Below, piece by piece: positions 34,397-42,008 of a DNA stretch of 64,000 nucleotides. How positions within the stretch are numbered: position 1 is the first letter of the stretch; each line of letters opens with the position of its first letter. The stretch spans positions 1-64,000 of the forward strand of contig NZ_JARVKY010000010.1 of assembly GCF_029813785.1 (NCBI RefSeq), in the 5' to 3' direction. A program made the translations under genes and the position numbers. This DNA comes from Streptomyces sp. DH41. Its GTDB lineage: Bacteria > Actinomycetota > Actinomycetes > Streptomycetales > Streptomycetaceae. The notes under the pieces are model-generated. The model saw only the letters and a list, made by a program, of their open reading frames with translations, did no database searches and was not told the origin of the DNA.

Positions 34397-35668
34397 ATGG
34401 CCGACGCACAGAGTGAAGCCGGACGGATCGGCGAAGTCATCCGTCAGGCACGCGTATTACAGCGACGCTCGCAGAAGGACGTTGCCACCGCACTGGGCTA
34501 CCACCAGTCGAAGGTGAGCCGCCTGGAGAACGGCAGGGGTACGGAGGACGTGCGCGTGCTGCGCGAGATCGCGAAGGTACTGGACATCCCACCGCAACGT
34601 CTCGGCCTCGCCGCTGCCCCCGACGCCAGCCCCAGCGATCCCGGAACCGAGGACATGCACCGCCGCACCTTCCTTGCCGCGAGCGTCGCCGCGCTCGCGG
34701 CAACGCCGACGCCAACCGTGGCGCACCACGACCTGATCCAGGTCCTGCTGCCGGGACCGAGCCCCGCCGCCACCGGTGACTCCTCCGGTATCGACGAGCT
34801 GCGGGAGCGAGCGCGGACCGTGCGCCGGCTGTTCTGCACGTGCGACTACGCGAAACTGGAGCAGGCCCTGCCGGGCCTGATCGCCGACCTGCGTCAGGTC
34901 GCCGGCGGCTCCTCCGGTTCGGCGGAGGCGTCCGGGTTGCTCGCGACCACCTACCAGACGTCGGTGAGCCTGTTGCTGAAGCGAGCCGACCAGGGCAACG
35001 CCTGGCTCGCGGCCGGCCGGGCCATGGCCGAGGCGGAAAGGTCCGGGGACCCTGTCGTACTCGCCGCCAGCGTCCGCGTTCACGCTCACGTGCTCGTACG
35101 GGAGAAGCACACAGCCCAAGCCGTGAACATGGTGCGCCACACCGTCGACCAGCTCAGCGGCTCCTACGATCAACGCTCGCCCCGTTACCTGGCAGCGGTC
35201 GGCCTGCTGTTGCTCCGCGGAGCTACCGCCGCCAGCAGAAACGGCGACCGCGATACGACCCACGACTTCCTCACCGAGGCCAAAGAAGTGGCCCGCTACG
35301 TCGCATTCGACAGGCCGGACGCCTGGGCGAACTTCAGCCCTACCAACGTAGCCCTGCACGAGGTCAGCGCGGCTGTCTCATTCGGCGATGCCGGAATCGC
35401 CCTCCAAACCGCTCGTCCCCTCATGCGGCGGCACATTCCCGTCCCCGAGCGACGGGCCGCGCTCTGGGTGGAGGCCGCCCGCGCCTACAGTCAGCAGGGC
35501 AGACTCGCCGACGGCTACCAGGCCCTGCGCATCGCCGAGAGCTGCGCGGCACAGGACGTCCGCCGCCCGGCCGTACGCGAACTGGTCGCCGACATGGCAG
35601 CCCGGGACCGTCGCCGGGCGCTGCCCGAGCTCCACCACTTCAGCCGCCAACTGGGAGTGCCCGCGTGA
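34397..35668 (+). CDS. XRE-family regulator with TPR-like C-terminus
   Basis: 423 residues. Residues 10-65 are a helix-turn-helix (RQARVLQRRSQKDVATALG, QSKVSRLENGRGTEDV). Then there is a MHRRTFLAASVAALAATPT segment typical of this group, and a helical, TPR-like C-terminal half (AWLAAGRAMAEAERSG, RAALWVEAARAYSQQGRL). GTG 34388 is an equally good start (AAGGGG at 5 bp). It overlaps the flavoprotein gene (GTGA). Likely a ligand- or peptide-responsive regulator of this block. Confidence 0.85.
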   Translation: MADAQSEAGRIGEVIRQARVLQRRSQKDVATALGYHQSKVSRLENGRGTEDVRVLREIAKVLDIPPQRLGLAAAPDASPSDPGTEDMHRRTFLAASVAALAATPTPTVAHHDLIQVLLPGPSPAATGDSSGIDELRERARTVRRLFCTCDYAKLEQALPGLIADLRQVAGGSSGSAEASGLLATTYQTSVSLLLKRADQGNAWLAAGRAMAEAERSGDPVVLAASVRVHAHVLVREKHTAQAVNMVRHTVDQLSGSYDQRSPRYLAAVGLLLLRGATAASRNGDRDTTHDFLTEAKEVARYVAFDRPDAWANFSPTNVALHEVSAAVSFGDAGIALQTARPLMRRHIPVPERRAALWVEAARAYSQQGRLADGYQALRIAESCAAQDVRRPAVRELVADMAARDRRRALPELHHFSRQLGVPA

Positions 35669-36210
35669 GTGACCAGCACGACAAGCCGTTCCTCCAGATC
35701 GTGGTCTGCGCGGCCGGGGTCGCTGGTGATGTCGGCCGGCTGATCACCGCGGCCCATGTGCTGCACTGGGACGTCGGTGTCGTCGCCACCCCGCAAGGAC
35801 TCGGCTTTCTTGACGCGGAGGCAGTCGAGGCACAGACCGGCCGCCCCATCCGCTCGACCTGGCGGTCACCGGGCGAGCCGCGCCCGAGCCGTGCTGCGGA
35901 TGCGATCGCGGTCGCCCCGGCCAGCTTCAACACGGTCAACAAGTGGGCCGCCGGGATCTCCGACAACCTTGCGCTGGGGATCCTGTGCGAGGCGCCCGCC
36001 ATGGGCGTTCCGGTCGCCGTGCTGCCGTACCTGAACTCCGCCCAGGCCGCCCATCCCGCATACCGTAGGAGTCTGGATTTGCTGCGCGAGATGGGTGTCC
36101 TGATCGGTTCCTACGAACCTCACCGGCCGAAGGCGGGCGGTGGGGCCGACCGCTACCGCTGGGAGGAAGTGCTGGAGCTGCTTGCCCCGAGGTTGCCCGC
36201 GCGGTCGTGA
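35665..36210 (+). CDS. Flavoprotein (PPC decarboxylase-like fold)
   Basis: 181 residues of the flavin-binding HFCD fold: LQIVVCAAGVAGDVGRL opening, AIAVAPASFNTVNKWAAGISDNLALG (the conserved PASxNT FMN/substrate motif) and VAVLPYLNSAQAAHPA. Related to lantibiotic EpiD and CoaC decarboxylases. Translationally coupled to the XRE regulator. Its stop (36,208-36,210) abuts the relaxase stop (36,211-36,213) directly. Confidence 0.88.
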   Translation: MSDQHDKPFLQIVVCAAGVAGDVGRLITAAHVLHWDVGVVATPQGLGFLDAEAVEAQTGRPIRSTWRSPGEPRPSRAADAIAVAPASFNTVNKWAAGISDNLALGILCEAPAMGVPVAVLPYLNSAQAAHPAYRRSLDLLREMGVLIGSYEPHRPKAGGGADRYRWEEVLELLAPRLPARS

Positions 36211-37911
36211 TCAGCGACGGCGTGCTCCCGGTGGCAGGGATGTGACGGTGCTTGCCTCGTGGGCCGGAGTGCTGGGTGTCCCGTCGGGCCGCACTGTCCT
36301 GTGGGCCTGTGCTGCACGGGCGCGTGCGTTGGGCGTCGGCCGTGCGCTGATGCGTTGGATCCGCCAGGCCAAAGTCCTTGCGGGGGAGCGGGCGTCATCC
36401 AGGGCACGTTGGTCGGTGGCCTGGATGAGAAGTCGTTCCGGGTCGTGCCCGAGTGCCTCCGCTTCGGCGAGTGCGGCAGTGAGGGCAGCGATGGCGGGAT
36501 CTGCGATGACGTGCTCCGAGTGCTCGGGTACGGCCCGACGGATGTGGTGGACGAACCGGTCCACAGTCGGTTGTGGCGGTCGGCGCCTGATGAGGGCGGC
36601 CAGGGGCGCGGCTGCCGCCTGGTCGAAGGCGGCTTGTAGGTGGAGCAGGGCCTGCTGGGCGGCGGCGACCTGCTGGTCGTGGTGGCGGAGCTGATGCCAG
36701 CGGGTGGCCGCGATGGTGACCAGGATCGCGGCATCGAGGAGCATCGCCAGCGCCGTACCGTCGCTTGGTGCGGGCTCGCGGAGCATCGCCCGTGTGGCGC
36801 TTCGCAGGGCGCGGGTGTGGTCGTGTTCGGCCCGAATGCGGGAGCGCGTGGCGCGCTCGAAGGCGGAAGCGGCTTCGCGGAGACGAGCGCGGATGGGCGC
36901 GGGGGAGAGGAGCGGCAGGGCGTCCAGGGCTTCACCGAATGCGGCGAGGTGGGCCTGGGAGGCTCGGTCGTCGTGACCGGTGAGGTGGTGGGGGATGCGC
37001 TCGGTGGCGGAGGTGGCCTGGTGCCACGGGTTGGGAGACCGAGGAGGGCGCCTGCTCGGCTGGTCGGTGGCCTTTAGACGTGTTCGAATTCTGGGGAGGG
37101 ACAGGTCCGGGGCGAGCGTGGAACCGGAGTACCAGATGGGTTCCTTGCCGGCAGTGAGGTTGTCTTTGCTGGCGACCTTGTAGCCGCGTACGTCGCCAGA
37201 AGGGAAGTACACGGCCTCGACCAACACGCCCTCGGTATGGCTGAGCAGGCGGATGAACTCCTCGGTGCTGATGGAGGCGGCCACGGCAGTGCGGACGATG
37301 TTGTGTAGGCGCTCACGAGCCGACTTGTCCTGCCCTTGGCGGTGCGCCTTTTCCTGCTCGGCGCGGGTGGAGCGTTTGGCGGCGGTGCGGTCTCCGCGGA
37401 GGACTCGAAGGAGTCCGTACTCCTTTTCGATGGTGGCGAGTTCGCGGTCTGCGGTGAGGTAGTCGTTCCAGTGGCGGGCGGGGCGGAGATCGCCGCGGAC
37501 CTTGGTGGCGGCGATGTGGATGTGGTCGGGGGCGTGGCGGACGGCAACCCAGCGGCAGCCGTCCGGGTCGTCTTGTGGCGCGATGCCGGTGGCGGCCACG
37601 ACGCGGCGGGCTATGTCGGCCCACTCCTCATCGCTGAGGTGGCGGTCGGTCGTGGCGGCGCGGAGGGAGCATTGCCAGACGTGCCGTTCGGGTGCTCGGC
37701 CGAGTCGGCGGGCTTGCTTGACGCGCAGGTCGAGGTCGGCCACCAGCAGCCTCTTCGTGGCGGTGAAGTCGTCCGTGCGGCCGGGGTCGGGAGCGAAGCC
37801 GTCCCAGGAAGCGACGAGGTGGGGGTCGGTGTGGTCTTTGGCCTTCTTGGTGTCGAACAGGTAGCGGATCAGGCCGGCCGTGTCCTTTCCGCTGCTGATC
37901 TTGGCGATCAC
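36211..37911 (-). CDS. Relaxase / mobilization nuclease (MobA-type)
   Basis: 566 residues. The N-terminal 200 residues are the relaxase domain: MIAKISSGKDTAGLIRYLFD opening, WVAVRHAPDHIHIAATKVR (the His triad HxxxxxHIHI) and ARHWNDYLTADRELATIEKEYG. The C-terminal 350 residues are helical, Ala/Arg/Glu-rich and probably a DNA- or coupling-protein-binding region. It nicks oriT and pilots the strand. It overlaps MobC by 4 bp. No secretion machinery is encoded, so mobilization depends on a helper. Confidence 0.93.
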   Translation of the reverse strand: MIAKISSGKDTAGLIRYLFDTKKAKDHTDPHLVASWDGFAPDPGRTDDFTATKRLLVADLDLRVKQARRLGRAPERHVWQCSLRAATTDRHLSDEEWADIARRVVAATGIAPQDDPDGCRWVAVRHAPDHIHIAATKVRGDLRPARHWNDYLTADRELATIEKEYGLLRVLRGDRTAAKRSTRAEQEKAHRQGQDKSARERLHNIVRTAVAASISTEEFIRLLSHTEGVLVEAVYFPSGDVRGYKVASKDNLTAGKEPIWYSGSTLAPDLSLPRIRTRLKATDQPSRRPPRSPNPWHQATSATERIPHHLTGHDDRASQAHLAAFGEALDALPLLSPAPIRARLREAASAFERATRSRIRAEHDHTRALRSATRAMLREPAPSDGTALAMLLDAAILVTIAATRWHQLRHHDQQVAAAQQALLHLQAAFDQAAAAPLAALIRRRPPQPTVDRFVHHIRRAVPEHSEHVIADPAIAALTAALAEAEALGHDPERLLIQATDQRALDDARSPARTLAWRIQRISARPTPNARARAAQAHRTVRPDGTPSTPAHEASTVTSLPPGARRR

Positions 37912-38507
37912 CGGGCGGCCTTGTTGGTGACGGTCAGGTTCGCAGCTGCGGCGATCTCGCTGATGGCTGCTCGGACCGCGTTCAGGGTGCGCTCTGTCTG
38001 GGCGAGGGCGGCAGTGTCCCCAGGGTGTGGATGGCCGCCGGAGTTGAGCTTCCGGGCGATTTGGTTGGCGTTGTTGCCGATCTTGGCGATCTGCTCGCGC
38101 AGGGCGGTCAGCTCGTCGATGTAGTCGTCCAGCGGGGTGCGCTGGCCGGGCAGGGCGAGATCGCCGTGGATGTGAGCCATGACGACGGCACCGACGTAGT
38201 GGGCGCCAGCGATGTTGAGCGACCGGGCCTTGGCGAGGATGGCGCTCTTCTCTTCGATGCTGTAGCGCACGTCGACGCGTTCTTTGCGCTGGGTGTCTTT
38301 GCGCTTGCGGCGGCGGGCGATGCGGTGCAGGGCGGCGGCTTCGGCGGCACGAGGGAGGACGACGGGGGTGGCCTGGACGCGTTGTCCTTCCTCGGGTGCC
38401 CCCTGGCGCCCGTGGGTCTCCGCCACCCCCGGGGCGGAACTCCCGTTGGACCGCCCCTTGGACGGTCCAACGGCATACCTTGCTGGCTGGGTGACGCTCG
38501 TGGTCAT
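37908..38507 (-). CDS. mobC: MobC mobilization accessory protein
   Basis: 199 residues. The C-terminal half matches MobC (RKDTQRKERVDVRYSIEEK, IAKIGNNANQIARKLNSGG, a relaxosome DNA-binding domain). The N-terminal 70 residues are basic and unstructured. The start ATG 38507 lies 3' of a small inverted repeat (38,592-38,609) that may belong to oriT. Confidence 0.9.
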   Translation of the reverse strand: MTTSVTQPARYAVGPSKGRSNGSSAPGVAETHGRQGAPEEGQRVQATPVVLPRAAEAAALHRIARRRKRKDTQRKERVDVRYSIEEKSAILAKARSLNIAGAHYVGAVVMAHIHGDLALPGQRTPLDDYIDELTALREQIAKIGNNANQIARKLNSGGHPHPGDTAALAQTERTLNAVRAAISEIAAAANLTVTNKAAR

Positions 38508-38662
38508 CTCCCGCTGTCCGGAGGGCAGGTCACGTCGGGTTTCGCGCACCGGGGCAGTCCTTACTAGGGGTCGGCGGACGGGATGTGCCAGGGGCGGTCG
38601 GCTCCGCCCTCTGACCACTCGCTGAGCAGCGCGATGACGGGCGGTACCGACCGGTCAGCGCG
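38508..38662. other. Candidate oriT region
   Basis: The 155 bp upstream of mobC contain a dyad GGGCGG / CCGCCC at 38,592-38,609, about 16 bp from a GTCCTTACTAGGGG stretch. oriT of mobC/relaxase systems usually sits here. There is no direct evidence for a nick site. Confidence 0.3.
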
Positions 38663-39472
38663 CTAGGAGGCGCGCTCGGGCGTACGGTCGAGTTCGGCCT
38701 GCAGGCGGCGTGTGATCTCGGTGAGGCGGTCTTTGCCGACGGGGTGGCCCTGGGCTCGGATCGCCGCTTCGACGTGGCGGCGGGAGATACGTCCTTGGCG
38801 GCCCAGGGGCGCGGCGCGGCCGAGAGCCAGGAGCGTTTCCGTGGAAGCGCTGGGCTGCCGACCCTTGATCTGGCTGTGAGGCTGACGCGCCTCCGCCACT
38901 TCGGCCGGAGGGTCCGCCACGTCCGCGATGTCCTCCGCCACAACTTCATGCCGTGCTTGTGCCGCGTCCTTCGATGCATCGGCCGTGTCGCTGTCCGGAG
39001 CGGGTCGCAGCAAGTCCTCGACGTGAGTGTGGCGCTGAGCACTGACCGGTTCAGTCGAGTGCCGACCAGTGGGGTGGCGGCGTATGACGAGATCCAGGTG
39101 GACGGCTCCGGCGAGCGCGAGCGGGGCGATGGCCGACAGGGCGCCGACGGTGAGGTCGTCCAGGTGGAGCCCGGCGGCGTCGCTCTCCTGGTTGAGACGG
39201 ACTGCGTGCAGGGCGTTCGCCCAGATGCTCGTGATGGTGGCGACGCCGACGAGGGCCCAGACGTAGAGGCGAGATCGCCAGGGGGCGGCTCGCAGGATGA
39301 GCAGGGCCGCGACGCCGATGGCGATGAACCCGTCGATCACGAGCGGGAAGGCGTACGTCAGCGCTCCGCGGATGTGGATGGCCACTGCCATCTGCCGCAG
39401 GGCGTCGTACGAGAGGGCGAAGCCGATCGTGCCGACCAGAGCGACTCCCAGGCGGATCGCGGCGGTCATCAT
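38663..39472 (-). CDS. DUF2637 membrane protein (Spd/transfer-associated)
   Basis: 269 residues: four membrane helices in residues 1-125 (TIGFALSYDALRQMAVAIH, AFPLVIDGFIAIGVAALLIL, WALVGVATITSIWANALHAV, LSAIAPLALAGAVHLDLVI) and a soluble C-terminal part with a possible winged-helix end (RISRRHVEAAIRAQG). DUF2637 proteins occur in actinomycete integrative elements and plasmids and are thought to aid intramycelial spread or replication. Start ATG 39472 chosen; no strong ribosome site. Confidence 0.85.
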   Translation of the reverse strand: MMTAAIRLGVALVGTIGFALSYDALRQMAVAIHIRGALTYAFPLVIDGFIAIGVAALLILRAAPWRSRLYVWALVGVATITSIWANALHAVRLNQESDAAGLHLDDLTVGALSAIAPLALAGAVHLDLVIRRHPTGRHSTEPVSAQRHTHVEDLLRPAPDSDTADASKDAAQARHEVVAEDIADVADPPAEVAEARQPHSQIKGRQPSASTETLLALGRAAPLGRQGRISRRHVEAAIRAQGHPVGKDRLTEITRRLQAELDRTPERAS

Positions 39473-39676
39473 CGGTACTGGGGTCGCGGTGGTGCGTACG
39501 GGCAAGCGGGTGCTCCAAGCGGGGAGGGATGGTGGGCAGAGAGGTGGCGGACCCGTCGCACCCGTCGCACGGCTGGTCAGAGCAGGTACGGGTGATCGTC
39601 GTGGTACGAGACGACTCGTCGCAGCGACGACACCCGTCACGGGGTTGACCTGCGATGCGACGGGTGCGACGAGTCT

Positions 39677-40957
39677 TTACGGGTGCGGGTGCGGGTGCGG
39701 GTGCGGGTGCGGGTCCGGGCCTGTCGGGGCGCTCTCGTCACCGTTCCCGGAGGCGGACTCCTCCGGGCAGTACCGCGCCCAGGCGTCGGTGAAGCGGAGG
39801 CGCGCGAAGCCCTTGGCCTGCCTGCCGCCCTCGAAGCGGAGGGTGGCGGCCTTGATGTCGAAGTCCTTCAGGAGGAGCCCAAGGTGGCGTGGGCTGAGGC
39901 CGGTGGTGCCGTACTCGGCCCACGGAGCCTCCTGGTCCTTGAGAAGCTCCTCCAGCAGGTCCCGGGTGCGCATGATGTCCGGGTCGCCGCAGCGGGCGAA
40001 GGCGCGCCGGATGTCCTGCAGCAGGCGGGTCTTGAGGTTGGACTCGTCGTCCTTGTCCGCCTCGGCGGCGCACATGGCCGCGCATGCAGCGCGCGCGTCC
40101 TCGGGCCAGGTGCCGCCGGCCAGCTCCGCGACGATCACGAGCGGTTCCCAGGTGTCCGCCGCGCGATCCTGCACCGGCATCCGCGGTACCACGTCCGCGG
40201 CGGTGTCCATGAGCGGACGGATCCAGGCCGCCAAGCGGTCCCGCAGAGCGTGCAGGGCTGGGATGTCGCGGCGGGAGCGGAACTGCTCGACGCGCTCGCC
40301 GTCCTTGCGGCGTTGCATGCGGATCACCACCGCCCGGTCCATGACCGTGTCCGGCAGGGCGCCGATGCCGGCAAGCGCGGCCATGGCGAAGGTAGGGAAC
40401 TTCCGCGTCTTGTGCTCGGGGCCGGAGATCCGCAGGGCGGGCCGGTTGCGCTGGTGGCCGGCGTTGAGCAGGCCGCGCAGTTCCTCGTTCTTCTCGGCGG
40501 CCTTGACGCTGCCGAAGATGGTGTCGGCCTCGTCCACCAGCAGAGTGGGCGGGTCGTCACCGATGGCACGGAAGACGACAGGTGGGCTGGTGTTCACGGT
40601 GATCAGCGGGTCGTGCGCCGTCTCCGTGATCACGTCCAGCAGGCGGGACTTGCCGCACCGCTTCGCCGGCCCGACCACCGCCAGGCGCGGAGCGTGCTGC
40701 AGTGCGGGCTGGATGTGCGTGGCCGCCACCCACAGCGTGACGGCGGTCAGCGCCTCGCCACTTGGCAGGATCACGTACCGGGCGATCGCTGCGCGCAGCT
40801 CGTCCAGCAGGCCGGCGCCTTCGTTGGAGCTACCCGTCCGATCACGCTCGCTGGATGAGGGACCGGACGCCGGGCCCTGGCCGGGGATGGCCACGGGTGG
40901 CCAAGGCGGGGTGACGGCGGGTGCGGTGGGGGTTGGAGAGGTCGTAGATTCGTCCAC
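39677..40957 (-). CDS. DUF3631 ATPase of the element
   Basis: 426 residues. It has a Walker A-type VVGPAKRCGKSRLLD and a Walker B-type TLLVDEADTIFG, then the DUF3631 region (VIRMQRRKDGERVEQFRSR, TWEPLVIVAELAGG). It probably acts in replication or primer handling of the excised element. GTG 40957 has a perfect GGAGG at 7 bp. The last 12 residues are a run of His-Pro dipeptides encoded by a hexamer tandem repeat. Confidence 0.88.
   Translation of the reverse strand: MDESTTSPTPTAPAVTPPWPPVAIPGQGPASGPSSSERDRTGSSNEGAGLLDELRAAIARYVILPSGEALTAVTLWVAATHIQPALQHAPRLAVVGPAKRCGKSRLLDVITETAHDPLITVNTSPPVVFRAIGDDPPTLLVDEADTIFGSVKAAEKNEELRGLLNAGHQRNRPALRISGPEHKTRKFPTFAMAALAGIGALPDTVMDRAVVIRMQRRKDGERVEQFRSRRDIPALHALRDRLAAWIRPLMDTAADVVPRMPVQDRAADTWEPLVIVAELAGGTWPEDARAACAAMCAAEADKDDESNLKTRLLQDIRRAFARCGDPDIMRTRDLLEELLKDQEAPWAEYGTTGLSPRHLGLLLKDFDIKAATLRFEGGRQAKGFARLRFTDAWARYCPEESASGNGDESAPTGPDPHPHPHPHPHP
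39681..39720. repeat. Hexamer repeat encoding a (His-Pro)n tail
   Basis: Five to six copies of GGGTGC (plus strand) at the extreme 3' end of the DUF3631 gene give an alternating His-Pro tail. Unit length keeps the frame, so tail length can change by slippage without loss of the protein. Confidence 0.9.
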
Positions 40958-40971
40958 AGGCGTTCCTCCCT

Positions 40972-41004
40972 GGTGAGTTCGGACGGGCAAGGTCCGGACT
41001 CACC
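40972..41004. promoter_or_regulatory. Inverted repeat in the DUF3631 leader
   Basis: GGTGAGTTCGGAC pairs with GTCCGGACTCACC (one mismatch) around a 7-nt loop, ending 15 bp before the GTG start. It could be an operator or an mRNA hairpin that affects the ribosome site. Confidence 0.5.
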
Positions 41005-41051
41005 GAGACAGATCGTTTTCTGGCAAGGGGCGATGTGGGAAGGGGCCACGC

Positions 41052-41079
41052 GGCTCCCGGCGGTGGCTCGCCGGGAGCC
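41052..41079 (-). terminator. Terminator after the excisionase gene
   Basis: A perfect 11-bp stem (GGCTCCCGGCG with CGCCGGGAGCC), loop GTGGCT, 25 bp past the excisionase stop. It separates its transcript from the DUF3631 gene. Confidence 0.85.
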
Positions 41080-41103
41080 GCTTCGCTTTCCCGTGTGGTG
41101 GTC

Positions 41104-41340
41104 TCAGACGGCGAGGTCGTACGCGGCCTGGGCGTTCAGCCAGGCATCCACCTCGGCCCAGCGGTAGCGCAGGTGACGGCCGACCTTGTGCACGTTGGGG
41201 CCGATGCCCCGGTACTTCCACTGGTAGAGCGTCTTGACCGGCACCCCGAGGTACTCGGCGACTTCCGCCGGGGTGGCGAGGGGGCCGCGTCGGTTGGCGT
41301 CGGCGGCGGTGTGGGCAGGACGAGGGGAAAGGCTCGGCAT
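41104..41340 (-). CDS. xis: Excisionase-type helix-turn-helix protein (Xis/AlpA-like)
   Basis: 78 residues with a winged-helix: LATPAEVAEYLGVPVKTLYQWKYRGIGP and KVGRHLRYRWAEVDAWL. This is the MerR-like fold of recombination directionality factors. Together with the integrase 700 bp away it should direct excision. Its promoter region carries the same AGAACCAACTCT element, in the same relative orientation, as the divergent XRE gene. Confidence 0.9.
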   Translation of the reverse strand: MPSLSPRPAHTAADANRRGPLATPAEVAEYLGVPVKTLYQWKYRGIGPNVHKVGRHLRYRWAEVDAWLNAQAAYDLAV

Positions 41341-41406
41341 AGGGCTCCCTTTTCGGTTTCGGACAACTGCGTGGACAACACAGCCACACCCTGGGCGGAG
41401 AAGTCC

Positions 41407-41418
41407 AGAGTTGGTTCT
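41407..41418 (-). promoter_or_regulatory. Shared 12-bp element, xis side
   Basis: Read on the minus strand it is AGAACCAACTCT, 67 bp before the xis start. The same 12 bp occur on the plus strand at 41,678-41,689 before the XRE gene. It is a likely operator shared by the divergent genes. The 386-bp gap 41,341-41,726 is this control region. Confidence 0.6.
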
Positions 41419-41669
41419 AGAAGGCTCCAGAAGTTCCCGTTGGTGAGCGCGGGAGGCGTAACCGTAAGGGTGAATCGGCGGTTGACCAAAAAGCGCGTTC
41501 CGAGATGCCCGGAGGGGTAGTGGCGGCAGGTCGCGACGGGTGCAAGCTGGCGGGGCGGGTGCACTGTGCTAGCTATTCGGTGCCCGTTGGAGCGGTGAAG
41601 GTGCTTCGTTCTACCCGTCTCCGGGGAATGTAACGGGAGAATGGCGCTCCTGCCGGAAATGGATTCTGT

Positions 41670-41689
41670 AGAGTTTAAGAACCAACTCT
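41670..41689 (+). promoter_or_regulatory. Shared 12-bp element plus dyad, XRE side
   Basis: AGAACCAACTCT at 41,678-41,689 is the 3' half of a dyad AGAGTT / AACTCT (41,670-41,689, 8-nt spacer), 37 bp before the XRE start. Its position suits autoregulation of the XRE/integrase genes. Confidence 0.6.
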
Positions 41690-41726
41690 TGCCAAAAGGA
41701 CTGGCCGCGAGTTAGAGCTACATGTC

Positions 41727-42008
41727 ATGGCAACTCGACCCATTGAAATCGGCCCCGCTGGCCTCCATGCCGCCCAGGCTATAGAGCGCATACGCCTCAG
41801 CCGCGGCCTGACCCAGCATCAACTCGCCGCTGGATGCTCGGCTCTCGGACGTCCGATGACCAACACTGCTCTCAGCCGGACGGAACGCGCGTACCGCCGT
41901 TGTGATGTCGACGACCTCGTCGTGATCGCTGCCGCGCTCGGAGTTCCTCCGACGGCCCTGCTTCTGCCGTTCGCATCCTCGTCCGGTACCGACCGAGAGG
42001 GGCGCTAG
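41727..42008 (+). CDS. XRE-family regulator of the integrase
   Basis: 93 residues: a helix-turn-helix (RIRLSRGLTQHQLAAG, MTNTALSRTERAYRRC). It is immediately upstream of the integrase gene: its stop codon is adjacent to the integrase TTG. It probably sets the balance between int and the divergent xis through the shared 12-bp element. Confidence 0.87.
   Translation: MATRPIEIGPAGLHAAQAIERIRLSRGLTQHQLAAGCSALGRPMTNTALSRTERAYRRCDVDDLVVIAAALGVPPTALLLPFASSSGTDREGR

Noticed and set aside
39681..39720. His-Pro tail as a metal-binding domain
   Set aside because: It is coded by a perfect hexamer microsatellite at the very end of the gene, so slippage is a sufficient explanation.
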